Below the pieces are notes generated by a model. That model made no database searches, was not told where the DNA came from, and saw nothing but the letters and a program-made list of their open reading frames with translations. Shown here piece after piece: positions 19,308-28,300 of a stretch of 64,000 bases of DNA (positions are counted from its first letter, which is position 1; every line of letters starts with the position of its first letter). The translations under genes were made by a program, and so were the position numbers. The stretch is from NCBI RefSeq assembly GCF_034424175.1, contig NZ_CP139986.1:2852001-2916000 (forward strand), read 5' to 3'. This DNA is from Kluyvera intermedia. Lineage in GTDB: Bacteria; Pseudomonadota; Gammaproteobacteria; Enterobacterales; Enterobacteriaceae.

Positions 19308-20258
19308 TCAGAACAGATTTTCGATATCGTTGCGGTAGGTGTTACTGACCTTCTCGCTCATCGATTTCAACTGCTGGATCATGCCGGTTAATTTACGTGC
19401 GTACTGCGGATCGGTTGCGTATCCGGCATTCTGTAACGCTTGCGCGCCCTGCTCTGCGGTCGATGCTGAAGTCACCGCCGCATAGCGTGGATTACGGGTC
19501 AACAGGCCGACGTAATCTGACAGCGCTTCGAGGTAAGAACTGTAAACGCGGAATTTGGCCTTCACCTTCTTAGCCTCACCGTTTTCAAACTCAGTGGTCG
19601 TAATCTCGGTCACTTTGCCCTTCCAGTTCCCCGAGGCTTTGACACCAAACAGGTTGAAGCTCGGCTCGCCGTTTTGCTGGCGGATTTGCCGCTGGCCCCA
19701 GCCTGATTCCAGCGCGGCCTGCGCCAGAATCAGGTGGTGTGGAATACCGCTTTGCTCACTCGCCAAACGCGCAGGCAAAGAGAGCTGGGCCAAGAAGTCC
19801 TTCGAGTCGCCAGACAGCGGAACATCGCTATTGTCCGGCGCTTTCGGCAGCGCTTTACGCACCATTTGCGTCAGCGCGGCATTCTGATAGCTGGTGACGG
19901 TCTGCATATCAAACTTCATCGGCACCTGGCCTGCATTTTCCGCAGGTGCTTGCTGCTGTGCTGACAGCTGTTTAACCATCTCTTCCGCAAGTCCCAGCCC
20001 TTTACCCGCGGTCATCTGCTGGGCGATTTGCTGGTCATACATACTGGTATAGAGCCGGGTCTGGTCGCTGCTGAACATGCCATCTTTCGGCAGCGTCTCG
20101 CGCATACTCTTGAGCATCATCTGCACGAACATCCCCTCCACCTGACGCGCCACCGGCCGAAGGTTGGCCTGCGGATCTTGTCCGGCTTTGGTTTTCAGTT
20201 CGTTTAATGACTGCGCATCCCAGGCGGCGCTGGACAGTAATTTGCTGTCAGTCAGCAT
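19308..20258 (-). CDS. flgJ: Rod cap and peptidoglycan hydrolase FlgJ
   Basis: Caps the growing rod and cuts peptidoglycan so the rod can pass. It has 316 residues (E. coli 313). The N-terminal rod-binding domain (about 1-110) includes GMFVQMMLKSMRETLPKDG. The C-terminal glucosaminidase domain (about 155-310) has ILAQAALESGWGQRQI with the catalytic Glu. Its ATG overlaps the flgI stop in a TAATG, indicating coupled translation. Confidence 0.97.
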   Translation of the reverse strand: MLTDSKLLSSAAWDAQSLNELKTKAGQDPQANLRPVARQVEGMFVQMMLKSMRETLPKDGMFSSDQTRLYTSMYDQQIAQQMTAGKGLGLAEEMVKQLSAQQQAPAENAGQVPMKFDMQTVTSYQNAALTQMVRKALPKAPDNSDVPLSGDSKDFLAQLSLPARLASEQSGIPHHLILAQAALESGWGQRQIRQQNGEPSFNLFGVKASGNWKGKVTEITTTEFENGEAKKVKAKFRVYSSYLEALSDYVGLLTRNPRYAAVTSASTAEQGAQALQNAGYATDPQYARKLTGMIQQLKSMSEKVSNTYRNDIENLF

Positions 20259-21355
20259 TAGACAATCTCCACCTTCGCGCGCAGGCAGCCCGCGCTCTGC
20301 ATCGCTTGAATGATGGACATCAGTTCCATTGGCGTTGCCCCCAGCGCATTCAGTGCACGCACGACGTTGTTGAGGTTGGCACTGGCGCGAACGCTCTGCA
20401 ACGAACCGCCGCTCTGGCGTAAATCAATCTGCGTTTGTGGCGTCACCACCGTTTGACCACCGCCAAATGGCGTATCCGGCTGGCTAACCTGCGCGGAACG
20501 GTTGACGGATACCGACAGGTTCCCCTGCGCGACAGCACAGGTATCCAGCGTCACTTCGCGGTTCATAACCACCGATCCGGTACGCGAGTTGATAATGATT
20601 TTCGCGTCCTGTGGCGGCATGCCCACTTCAAGATTCTGGATATCCGCCAGCAAGCGGACCTGGCCGCTGCCGCCGCTTGGCGCACGGATCTGCACGGTAC
20701 GGGCATCCAGCGCGGTAGCGTTCCCCATGCTGCTGCGACGGTTGATGGTATCGGCAATCTGCTGCGCCATCGTGAAATCATCGTCATTGAGCTGCAAGTT
20801 GATGGTATTCCCCGAGCCAAACTGGGTAGGCAGTTCACGTTCAATGGTCGCACCAGCGGTAATTCGACCGCCGTTCAGCTGGTTTACCTGTACGCTGCTG
20901 CCGCCCGCCGAGGCGCCTGCCCCGCCGACCAGAATATTGCCCTGCGCCAGCGCGTAGACCTGGCTGTCGACGCCTTTCATTGGCGTCATCAGCAGCGTGC
21001 CGCCACGCAGACTTTTGGCGTTACCCATTGAGGACACGACTACATCAATGGTTTGCCCCTGACGGCCAAAGGCCGGAAGCTGCGCGGTCACCATCACCGC
21101 CGCCACGTTTTTCAACTGCATATTGGTGCCCGCAGGAACGGTAATCCCCAACTGCGACAACATATTGTTCAGACTCTGGGTGGTAAACGGCGTTTGCGTC
21201 GTCTGGTCACCCGTACCGTCAAGCCCCACCACCAGACCGTAGCCAATAAGCGAGTTTTCCCTGACCCCTTGCACACTTGTCAGATCGCGAATGCGTTCGG
21301 CGTGCGCCAGCCCGGTGACCAGCACCAGCGCCAGAGTTAGCAGAGTTTTAAACAT
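20258..21355 (-). CDS. flgI: Flagellar P-ring protein FlgI
   Basis: Forms the periplasmic P ring around the rod. It has 365 residues as in E. coli. The Sec signal peptide is MFKTLLTLALVLVTGLAHA. Conserved parts include RIRDLTSVQGVRENSLIGYGLVV and NPF-like ring contacts in the middle. Two cysteines (TCAVAQG and SAGCLRAK) correspond to the disulphide that stabilises E. coli FlgI. It starts 11 bp after the flgH stop. Confidence 0.97.
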   Translation of the reverse strand: MFKTLLTLALVLVTGLAHAERIRDLTSVQGVRENSLIGYGLVVGLDGTGDQTTQTPFTTQSLNNMLSQLGITVPAGTNMQLKNVAAVMVTAQLPAFGRQGQTIDVVVSSMGNAKSLRGGTLLMTPMKGVDSQVYALAQGNILVGGAGASAGGSSVQVNQLNGGRITAGATIERELPTQFGSGNTINLQLNDDDFTMAQQIADTINRRSSMGNATALDARTVQIRAPSGGSGQVRLLADIQNLEVGMPPQDAKIIINSRTGSVVMNREVTLDTCAVAQGNLSVSVNRSAQVSQPDTPFGGGQTVVTPQTQIDLRQSGGSLQSVRASANLNNVVRALNALGATPMELMSIIQAMQSAGCLRAKVEIV

Positions 21356-21366
21356 GATTCACCTCG

Positions 21367-22065
21367 TTACATCGGCGATAAGTTAAGGAAGAAACGCTGC
21401 AGCCAGCCCATATTCTGCGCTTCATTGATGTAGCCGTTGCCCACGTATTCGATACGCGCATCTGCCACCTGCGTCGACGGCACGGTATTGCTGCCGCTGA
21501 TAGTGCGCGGGTTAACCACCCCGGAGAAGCGGATAAATTCGGTACCCTGATTAATGGCAATTTGTTTTTCGCCGACGACATGCAGGTTGCCGTTTGCCAG
21601 CACCTGATCGACGGTCACGGTCAGCGTGCCGCTAAAGGTATTGCTGGCATTGGCCCCACCCTTACCATTAAAGCTATTGCCACCGGAAGCTTCGACGTCA
21701 GCACGTTCGTTGCCAAACAGTCCCTGCAAGTAACGCGGTACGGTGTCGAAACCAAAACTTGTTTTGCCATCGCGACTGGCGTTAGCCGACGAGCTTTTGC
21801 TCGCACTGACGTTTTCCTGCAATACGATAGTCAGCGTATCGCCAATATTGCGCGGACGGCGATCCTCAAACAGCGGTTGATAGCCGTAGTTAATCGGCTG
21901 CGCGGTCTGGAAAATAGAGCCATTTACCACAGGCACCGGGCCGGGGGTCGGCTGCGCGGTGGTCGCCCCTTCCACCAGCGGTTTGCTTGGAATCAAGGCA
22001 CACCCCGCCACGCTAATGGCGACGACGGTTAAAAGCGGAAAACGGAACGCTGCGGATTTTTGCAT
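21367..22065 (-). CDS. flgH: Flagellar L-ring lipoprotein FlgH
   Basis: Outer-membrane L ring. It has 232 residues, the E. coli length. The lipoprotein signal ends at VAISVAGCALIP, with the lipidated Cys near residue 22. GDTLTIVLQENVSASKSS and SGTLTVTVDQVLANGNLHVVG are the conserved core. It is separated from flgG by a 105-bp gap filled by a BIME. Confidence 0.97.
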   Translation of the reverse strand: MQKSAAFRFPLLTVVAISVAGCALIPSKPLVEGATTAQPTPGPVPVVNGSIFQTAQPINYGYQPLFEDRRPRNIGDTLTIVLQENVSASKSSSANASRDGKTSFGFDTVPRYLQGLFGNERADVEASGGNSFNGKGGANASNTFSGTLTVTVDQVLANGNLHVVGEKQIAINQGTEFIRFSGVVNPRTISGSNTVPSTQVADARIEYVGNGYINEAQNMGWLQRFFLNLSPM

Positions 22066-22093
22066 TGCTTTCTTCTTCTGAATTTCAGGGACA

Positions 22094-22167
22094 TCCCGGC
22101 GGCGCTTCGCTTGGCCGGGCTACAATAGAACGAGTAGCCCGGCTTCGCGCCGCGCCGCCGGATCATC
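22094..22167. repeat. BIME between flgG and flgH
   Basis: Two REP units in opposite orientation, one from CCCGGCGGCGCTTCGCTTGG and one with the GTAGCCCGGCTTCGC form. They sit inside the flgB-J operon. The mRNA from this spot would fold strongly and could set different stabilities for flgB-G and flgH-J. Confidence 0.85.
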
Positions 22168-22170
22168 CCT

Positions 22171-22953
22171 TTACAGTTGCGTCAGTTTTTGCAGCATCTG
22201 GTCGGTCGTTGATACCGCTTTACTGTTGATTTCGTACGCGCGCTGCACCTGAATCATGTTGACCAACTCTTCCGCCACGTTGACGTTCGAGGTCTCAACA
22301 TATCCTTGATACAGCAGACCCGCGCCGTTCAAGCCTGGCGTGGTATCGTTCGGCGCACCCGACGCCTGTGTTTCGATGTACAGGTTTTCACCAATACTCT
22401 CGAGACCGGTATCGTTCATAAAGGTCGACAGATTCAGTTGCCCTACCTGTACCGGGTTCGCTTGCCCCTGCTGGGTCACGCTGACAATACCGTCGCGGCC
22501 AATCGTGATACTGATAGCGTTCGCCGGAATGGTGATGGCAGGCTGCACCTGATAACCGCTGGCGGTCACCAGTTGACCGTTTTGATCGACCTGGAACGAA
22601 CCATCACGGGTATAGCCGGATGAACCGTCTGGCAGCAGGATCTGGAAGAATCCGTCACCTTTGATCGCCACGTCTTTACTGTTGTTGGTCTGTGACAGGT
22701 TGCCCTGGCTATGCAAACGTTCGGTTGCTACGGGACGCACCCCGGTACCAATTTGCAGGCCTGAAGGCAGCGTCGTTTGTTCGGATGATTGCGCACCCGG
22801 CTGGCGAACGGTTTGATAGAGCAAGTCTTCAAAGACCGCGCGCTGGCGCTTAAAACCATTGGTACTGACGTTCGCCAGGTTGTTGGCGATAACGTCCATA
22901 TTGGTTTGCTGCGCATCAAGACCGGTTTTGGCGATCCATAATGAACTGATCAT
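22171..22953 (-). CDS. flgG: Flagellar distal rod protein FlgG
   Basis: Forms the distal rod. It has 260 residues as in E. coli. The N-terminal rod motif is LDAQQTNMDVIANNLANVST. GYTRDGSFQVD is the shared FlgE/F/G core. The C-terminus EELVNMIQVQRAYEINSKAV is the D0 helix. It is 8 bp after flgF. Confidence 0.97.
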   Translation of the reverse strand: MISSLWIAKTGLDAQQTNMDVIANNLANVSTNGFKRQRAVFEDLLYQTVRQPGAQSSEQTTLPSGLQIGTGVRPVATERLHSQGNLSQTNNSKDVAIKGDGFFQILLPDGSSGYTRDGSFQVDQNGQLVTASGYQVQPAITIPANAISITIGRDGIVSVTQQGQANPVQVGQLNLSTFMNDTGLESIGENLYIETQASGAPNDTTPGLNGAGLLYQGYVETSNVNVAEELVNMIQVQRAYEINSKAVSTTDQMLQKLTQL

Positions 22954-22961
22954 AATTTTCC

Positions 22962-23717
22962 TTAGCTCATTGACAGCAACTGGTTAGCTTTCTGCGTGTT
23001 TTCATCCACGCTGCTGATAACCTTCATTTGCATTTCAAAACGGCGGGAGCTGGCGATCATCTCTGCCATCGCCGCCACGGGTTTCACGTTACTGCCTTCC
23101 AGCACGCCGGACTGCAGGCGCAGCGTCGGATCGGCCTGTAGGGTCTGTCCACGCGTCGCCACGGCCTGCGGCGTCAGGTGGAAAAGCCCATCGTCACCGC
23201 GCGTGACTTCCGTTGCATTGGCTTTGACCACTTTCAGTTTGCCGACCGGTGACACCGTGTTAGCCGGGTCTCCAGGCGTCAATGCCGAAATCGTACCGTC
23301 CGCAGCAATGGTCACCTGCGAACCTTCCGGCACGCTCAGTGGACCGGCATCGCCGATAACCGGATGACCCTGAATGGTCAGTTGACCGGTCGAGTCGACC
23401 TGGATATTACCGTTGCGGGTATAGCCTTCACTGCCATCCGCCGACTGCACCGCCAGCCAACCATCCTGCTGAACCGCCACATCCAGCGGGCGCGCGGTAT
23501 AGTCCAGTTGTCCCGGAGTCATATCGGCTCCCGGCGTGGTGGCGGCGACCAGCGTACGGGTCTCCACGGACGGCCCCATTACCGGCATCGCGCGCATAGC
23601 ATTGAGCTGCGCGCGAAAGCCCGGCGTTGACGTGTTCGCAAGGTTGCTCGCCGTGACCGCTTGCTGTTGCATGGTCTGGCTGGCGGCGCCCATTGCCGTA
23701 TATATCGCGTGATCCAT
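22962..23717 (-). CDS. flgF: Flagellar proximal rod protein FlgF
   Basis: Proximal rod component. It has 251 residues, equal to E. coli. The N-terminus MDHAIYTAMGAASQTMQQQ and TASNLANTSTPGFRAQ are typical. GYTRNGNIQVDSTGQL is the shared rod/hook core, and AEMIASSRRFEMQMKVI the C-terminal helix. It lies between flgE (20 bp) and flgG (8 bp). Confidence 0.97.
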   Translation of the reverse strand: MDHAIYTAMGAASQTMQQQAVTASNLANTSTPGFRAQLNAMRAMPVMGPSVETRTLVAATTPGADMTPGQLDYTARPLDVAVQQDGWLAVQSADGSEGYTRNGNIQVDSTGQLTIQGHPVIGDAGPLSVPEGSQVTIAADGTISALTPGDPANTVSPVGKLKVVKANATEVTRGDDGLFHLTPQAVATRGQTLQADPTLRLQSGVLEGSNVKPVAAMAEMIASSRRFEMQMKVISSVDENTQKANQLLSMS

Positions 23718-23737
23718 AAGGTCACCCTGTTAGAGGA

Positions 23738-25003
23738 TTAACGTAGGTTAACCAAAGTGTTAAGGATCTGATCCTGGGTTTTGATAGTCTGCGCATTCGA
23801 CTGATAGTTACGCTGCGCGACGATCATATTCACCAGCTCCTTACTCAGATCGACGTTGGATGCTTCCAGCGCGCCATTGGTCAGCGAGCCGAAGTTGCCC
23901 GTCCCCGCCGTACCCAGTAGCGCCACGCCGGAAGATTGTGTCGCTGACCAGACGTTATCGCCTTCAGATTGCAGGCCACCGGTGTTTGAGAAGTTGGCGA
24001 GCACAATCTGCCCCAGCAACTGGCTTTGACGGTTGGAGTAGTTACCGACCACCGAGCCATCATCGTTGACCTGATAGCTCACCAGGCTGCCCGGCTCATA
24101 GCCGTTCTGCGTGGTGGCAACAACATCACTTGAACCGGTGTTTTGCTGCATGGAATTCAGGAAGCTCAGGGAGAAGTTGCTCGCCTGTGAGCCATTGAGA
24201 GAAGCCAGCGCGATATTGATTTCAGGGTTGGCGTTAGCCGGGCCGAGAATTAACGTCCCTGGGTTAGCAGTATCGTCAATATAGTTAGATACTGATGTCA
24301 GCGTACCGTTGTCATTAAAGCCCATCTGCGCCGCTTTCACGGCTGCTGCACCGCTGACGCTGGTATCTTGCGTGTAGACATCCCACTTATTCGCCGCTGT
24401 TTTCACGTAGTAAACGTTCAAATCGTGGGAGTTACCCAGACTGTCGTAAACGGTGACGGTACCTTTTTTGTTGTAGGTGTCCGGGTCGCTGACATTGAAC
24501 GTTTTAGTGATAGTGCTATCCGTGGAATTCAGGTTCATCTGCATGGTGCCGGTCGTTGAGGCTTTAGCCGACATCAGTGAGTTCGGAATCGACAGTCCTA
24601 CCGGGTTTGCCCCCTGCTGAATAGTTGGAGGCGTACCACTTGCCGGGTAGCCGGTCAGCTTCAAGCCCTGAGAATTCACCAGGTTACGGTCTTCATCGAG
24701 TGAGAATTGACCGTTGCGGCTGTAGTACACCGTGCCGCTGTTATCGACCAGACGGAAGAAACCGTTCTGACTGATAGCAACATCCAGCGCACGTCCGGTA
24801 CTGGTCGTGGTGCCGTCGGTGAAATCCTGAGTGATCCCTGCCACTTTAACGCCAAGACCCACTTTGGAGCCGGCAAACATATCGGCAAAAGACGCCGACC
24901 CGGATTTAAACCCGTAGGTGGCGGAGTTAGCGATGTTGTTGCCGATAACATCGAGGTTAGTGGCAGCCGCGTTTAAACCGCTGACCGCTTGTGAAAAAGC
25001 CAT
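23738..25003 (-). CDS. flgE: Flagellar hook protein FlgE
   Basis: Builds the universal joint of the flagellum. It has 421 residues (E. coli 402), with the extra length in the variable outer domain. The start is the ATG giving MAFSQAVSGLNAAATNL; an in-frame upstream extension of 13 codons is not conserved. YSRNGQFSLDEDRNLVNSQG is the core motif. The C-terminus ELVNMIVAQRNYQSNAQTI forms the D0 helix. Confidence 0.97.
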   Translation of the reverse strand: MAFSQAVSGLNAAATNLDVIGNNIANSATYGFKSGSASFADMFAGSKVGLGVKVAGITQDFTDGTTTSTGRALDVAISQNGFFRLVDNSGTVYYSRNGQFSLDEDRNLVNSQGLKLTGYPASGTPPTIQQGANPVGLSIPNSLMSAKASTTGTMQMNLNSTDSTITKTFNVSDPDTYNKKGTVTVYDSLGNSHDLNVYYVKTAANKWDVYTQDTSVSGAAAVKAAQMGFNDNGTLTSVSNYIDDTANPGTLILGPANANPEINIALASLNGSQASNFSLSFLNSMQQNTGSSDVVATTQNGYEPGSLVSYQVNDDGSVVGNYSNRQSQLLGQIVLANFSNTGGLQSEGDNVWSATQSSGVALLGTAGTGNFGSLTNGALEASNVDLSKELVNMIVAQRNYQSNAQTIKTQDQILNTLVNLR

Positions 25004-25082
25004 AACGTCTCTCCTGAAATAGTGATGCACGAAATCATTCAAGTCGCTTTACAGCTGCCTGAATAATGACGTGTAGAAAGGC

Positions 25083-25781
25083 TTAGATAATCTGGCGAAC
25101 CTCATCCAGCGTGGTGGTACCGTAAGTGCCTAAATCCAGCTTATTGCCGTCTTTGCCAAGCGTAACGCCCTGCACCAACGCGAACTGCAACGGCTGAGCG
25201 ACCAACTGTGTCGTCCCCTGACTTGCCGCAAAGTTGATGGTGTAAGCACCATCCGGCACCGCAGCGCCGTCATCCATCAAACCGTCCCAGGTAAAGGTGT
25301 GTACGCCTGCGGTCTGCGCGCCCATATTCAGCGTGCGGACAACTTTGCCGTTACCGTCGGTGATGGTGGCCGTCACTTTCTCTGCCGCCTGAGACAGCTC
25401 AATGCCAAACGGCGTGGTGTCTACGCTGTCACTGCTACTGCTTTTACCAGCCAGTATCGAGGTTCCCGGAATCATGACCCCGCGACCGACCAGTGAGCTG
25501 GCCTGCAACGATTGGCTGTTATCGATTTGCCCGGAAATAGACCCGAGGGTAGTGTTGAGCTTCTCAATGCCGCTCAGGGTGCTGATCTGTGCCAGCTGTG
25601 AGGTTAATTCATTGTTTTGCAGCGGGTTGGTGGGATCCTGGTTTTTCAGCTGCGCCACCAAAAGCGTCAGAAAACTGCTTTGAAGATCCGAGGAACTGTT
25701 GGTTCCCGTACTGCTCACCGACGACGATGAAGATGTCGCGGTACTGCTGGCGGTATCATTAATATTGGATACGATGGACAT
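25083..25781 (-). CDS. flgD: Flagellar hook cap protein FlgD
   Basis: Scaffold cap that allows FlgE to polymerise and is then replaced by FlgK. It has 232 residues (E. coli 231). A Ser/Thr-rich N-terminus leads to FLTLLVAQLKNQDPTNPLQNNE, the conserved FlgD block, with Tudor/FnIII-like domains after it. The ATG at 25779-25781 was chosen because MSIVSNIND matches the family start; it lies 10 bp after the flgC stop. Confidence 0.96.
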   Translation of the reverse strand: MSIVSNINDTASSTATSSSSSVSSTGTNSSSDLQSSFLTLLVAQLKNQDPTNPLQNNELTSQLAQISTLSGIEKLNTTLGSISGQIDNSQSLQASSLVGRGVMIPGTSILAGKSSSSDSVDTTPFGIELSQAAEKVTATITDGNGKVVRTLNMGAQTAGVHTFTWDGLMDDGAAVPDGAYTINFAASQGTTQLVAQPLQFALVQGVTLGKDGNKLDLGTYGTTTLDEVRQII

Positions 25782-25791
25782 TGTTATCTCC

Positions 25792-26196
25792 TTATTGCCC
25801 AAGCGTCAGTGTTTTAAGCATCATGCTTTTTACGGTGTTCAACACCTCGACGTTCGCCTGATAGCTGCGCGATGCCGACATGGTGTTCACCATTTCCCCT
25901 ACGACGTCCACATTAGGCATGCGGACATACCCTTTGGCATCCGCCAGCGGGTTACCCGGCTGATACACCATCTTGTCAGGCTCCTGACTCTCCACGACAT
26001 CCGCCACTTTGACACCGCCGGTCGCGGCACCGATTGGCGCATCAACCTGGAAAACGACCTGCTTTGCGCGATACGGCTGTCCGTCGGGACCGGCGACACT
26101 GTCAGCGTTCGCCAGGTTACTGGCGGCGACGTTCAGACGCTTAGACTGCGCGGTTAACGCAGACCCGGCGACGTCGAAGATATTGAGTAATGCCAT
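25792..26196 (-). CDS. flgC: Flagellar proximal rod protein FlgC
   Basis: Rod component. It has 134 residues as in E. coli. The N-terminal NVAASNLANADSVAGPDGQP and C-terminal GEMVNTMSASRSYQANVEVL are the rod signatures. It starts 3 bp after the flgB stop, so translation is probably coupled. Confidence 0.97.
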   Translation of the reverse strand: MALLNIFDVAGSALTAQSKRLNVAASNLANADSVAGPDGQPYRAKQVVFQVDAPIGAATGGVKVADVVESQEPDKMVYQPGNPLADAKGYVRMPNVDVVGEMVNTMSASRSYQANVEVLNTVKSMMLKTLTLGQ

Positions 26197-26199
26197 GGG

Positions 26200-26616
26200 T
26201 TAGTTCCCCTGCTGCAGGACACTCATCATGCCCTTGATTTGTCCGCCCAGAACCGTAAGCCCGGTCTGGTACTGGAGGCTGTTATCGGCAAACTGCGTGC
26301 GTTCCCGGTCCATATCGACGGTGTTACCGTCCATAGCGGGTTGGTCAGGAATGCGGTACAGCAAATCGGCTTCAGGCGTCGAAATGGTCTGGGCGGGAAT
26401 ATGGCGTGAAGAGGTCAGCGTCAGCGCAACTCCGCTGTTTTCCGCCCGCCCGCGCGCCATCACTTTTTTAAGTTCACTGGAAAAATCAATATCGCGCGCC
26501 TGATACCCAGGGGTATCCGCGTTCGCGATATTGGCGGCCAGAATTTCCTGACGCTCCGCGCGCAGGTTTAGAGCTTCTTGCTGAAAACGTAATGCGGCGT
26601 CGAGTTTATCGAGCAT
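26200..26616 (-). CDS. flgB: Flagellar proximal rod protein FlgB
   Basis: First gene of the flgBCDEFGHIJ unit. It has 138 residues as in E. coli. NLRAERQEILAANIANADTP is the N-terminal rod motif, followed by a flexible middle and a C-terminal helix ending GQIKGMMSVLQQ. It is divergent from flgA. Confidence 0.97.
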   Translation of the reverse strand: MLDKLDAALRFQQEALNLRAERQEILAANIANADTPGYQARDIDFSSELKKVMARGRAENSGVALTLTSSRHIPAQTISTPEADLLYRIPDQPAMDGNTVDMDRERTQFADNSLQYQTGLTVLGGQIKGMMSVLQQGN

Positions 26617-26772
26617 GTCTCCTCCGCTAATGGCAAAGTTTCAGCTCACAGCTTAATTCCCCTTACACGCGCGTTATCGCCGGAATAAGCGCAATATGCG
26701 TCGCTATTTATTGCGTTGATGTCACCGACATATGGGTAAAATGCATACATTCGCCATCCACTGGAGCGTTCA
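26617..26772. promoter_or_regulatory. flgB-flgA divergent promoter region
   Basis: 156-bp gap between the two divergent class 2 flagellar operons. In E. coli and Salmonella FlhDC activates both directions from here. The DNA is A/T-richer than its flanks. I did not identify the FlhDC half-sites with confidence. Confidence 0.6.
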
Positions 26773-27432
26773 ATGCGTCAGCTCATTGCCCCGTTAACCG
26801 CAGCGATACTGGCTTTTAGCCCGCTGGCTCAGGCCGCCGATATTCAGACGCAACTGCGCGATTTTTTTAGTGCGCGGCTGACCGGTTTTAGTGATGAGGT
26901 CAACGTCAGTCTGCGAAATACGCAGAATTTGAAACTGGCCTGTGAGAATCCGACGTTCAGTACACCAGGCAATTCACGCCTTTGGGGAAACCTGACGGTG
27001 TTGGCGCAGTGTGGGAATGCGAAACAATATTTGCAGGTGAGCGTGCAGGCTGTCGGTGATTACGTCGTCGCTGCCACCCCTATCGTGCGTGGCGCGCCGA
27101 TTGAAGCACAGAGCGTGACCTTAATGCGTGGACGATTAGATCAGTTGCCACCGCGCACAATGCTGACGCTTGCGCAAACCGAGGACGCTATCAGCCTGCG
27201 CGACGTGGCGATTGGTCAGCCGATTCAACTGTCGATGGTGCGTCAATCATGGCGCGTCAAGGCCGGGCAGAAAGTTCAGGTGATTGCGCAGGGTGAGGGA
27301 TTCAGTATTAACGGTGAAGGCCAGGCATTAAATAATGCGGGTGTTTCGCAAAACGCTCGCGTGCGAATGTCGTCAGGACAGGTTGTGAGCGGACAGGTGA
27401 ATACTGATGGGAATATTCTGATTAATCTATAA
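26773..27432 (+). CDS. flgA: P-ring assembly chaperone FlgA
   Basis: Periplasmic chaperone for FlgI polymerisation. It has 219 residues as in E. coli. The signal peptide MRQLIAPLTAAILAFSPLAQA cleaves before ADIQTQL. The C-terminal SAF-like domain contains VKAGQKVQVIAQGEGFSING. It is the first gene of flgAMN; flgM also has its own promoter. Confidence 0.96.
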   Translation: MRQLIAPLTAAILAFSPLAQAADIQTQLRDFFSARLTGFSDEVNVSLRNTQNLKLACENPTFSTPGNSRLWGNLTVLAQCGNAKQYLQVSVQAVGDYVVAATPIVRGAPIEAQSVTLMRGRLDQLPPRTMLTLAQTEDAISLRDVAIGQPIQLSMVRQSWRVKAGQKVQVIAQGEGFSINGEGQALNNAGVSQNARVRMSSGQVVSGQVNTDGNILINL

Positions 27433-27438
27433 ACGTCA

Positions 27439-27465
27439 TAAAGAAACCGTGTCGCTTGCCGATAG
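27439..27465 (+). promoter_or_regulatory. Sigma-28 (FliA) promoter of flgMN
   Basis: TAAAGAAA, an 11-base spacer and GCCGATAG, near the FliA consensus. It begins 7 bp after the flgA stop and 91 bp before flgM. It lets the anti-sigma factor be made under the sigma factor it inhibits. Confidence 0.9.
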
Positions 27466-27529
27466 ATAATTAACAATTAATGAGAGTCGGCGCCTGCGCC
27501 CATACCAGAGCCTCCATGAGGAAAGAACC

Positions 27530-27823
27530 ATGAGCATCGATCGTACATCACCTCTGAAAGCTGTCACCAGCGTACAACCGCGCGAAACGCCAGAAACCAG
27601 CGCGCAAAAGGCCCGTACGGAACAAACCACCACCGCCACCAGCGCGAGCGTCACCCTGAGCAATGCACAGACGGCATTAACGCGCTCTGGCAGCAGCGAT
27701 ATTAATATGGCGCGTGTTGAAGAACTCAAAACGGCAATCCGCAACGGTGAATTGAAGATGGACACCGGCAAAATTGCTGACGCATTGATTCAGGACACGC
27801 AAGACTATTTGCAGAGTAAATAA
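27530..27823 (+). CDS. flgM: Anti-sigma-28 factor FlgM
   Basis: Binds FliA until the hook is complete, then is exported through the flagellum. It has 97 residues as in E. coli. The N-terminal half (MSIDRTSPLKAVTSV and a Thr/Ala-rich stretch) is disordered. The C-terminal FliA-binding part has VEELKTAIRNGELKMDTGKI. The ribosome site GAGGAAAG precedes ATG by 4-5 bp. It is followed by flgN after 4 bp. Confidence 0.97.
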   Translation: MSIDRTSPLKAVTSVQPRETPETSAQKARTEQTTTATSASVTLSNAQTALTRSGSSDINMARVEELKTAIRNGELKMDTGKIADALIQDTQDYLQSK

Positions 27824-27827
27824 GCAC

Positions 27828-28256
27828 ATGAGCGGTTTGTCAGCAATTCTCGACCAAATGACCAGCATCCTGACCTCGTTAAATGAGGTGATGGATGCTG
27901 AGCAACATCAGCTCTCCGCAGGCAACGTTAACGGCCTGCAACTTGCCAGCATCACCGAAGAGAAAAGCTCTTTGCTGGCAACCTTAGACTATCTGGAGAA
28001 GCAGCGTCGCGTCGAGCAAAATGCCCAGCGCAATGCAGAAGAAGGAATAAGCGAACGCTGGCAGGCAATCACCGACTCAACGCAAGAATTACGCCGTAAA
28101 AACCAGCATAACGGCTGGCTGCTCGAAGGACAGATTGTGCGTAATCAGCAGGCGATCGATGTGCTCAAGCCGTACCAGGAAACCGGCCTTTACGGTAAAG
28201 ATGGTCAGACTGCCAGCAATGGTGTGGCGCGCAGCGCGAAGAAGTTTTCAGTTTGA
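27828..28256 (+). CDS. flgN: Export chaperone FlgN for FlgK/FlgL
   Basis: Cytosolic chaperone that delivers FlgK and FlgL to the export gate and influences flgM translation. It has 142 residues (E. coli 138) and is mostly helical. The conserved block NGWLLEGQIVRNQQAIDVL is near the C-terminus. It ends convergent to murJ with only 44 bp between. Confidence 0.95.
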   Translation: MSGLSAILDQMTSILTSLNEVMDAEQHQLSAGNVNGLQLASITEEKSSLLATLDYLEKQRRVEQNAQRNAEEGISERWQAITDSTQELRRKNQHNGWLLEGQIVRNQQAIDVLKPYQETGLYGKDGQTASNGVARSAKKFSV

Positions 28257-28300
28257 AGGTATGCGGGGCCACGGAATGAGCCCCGCCAGATTTATTTTGC

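Noticed and set aside
20435..21031. 198-codon plus-strand frame opposite flgI
   Set aside because: Antisense shadow caused by codon bias of flgI; no protein family seen.
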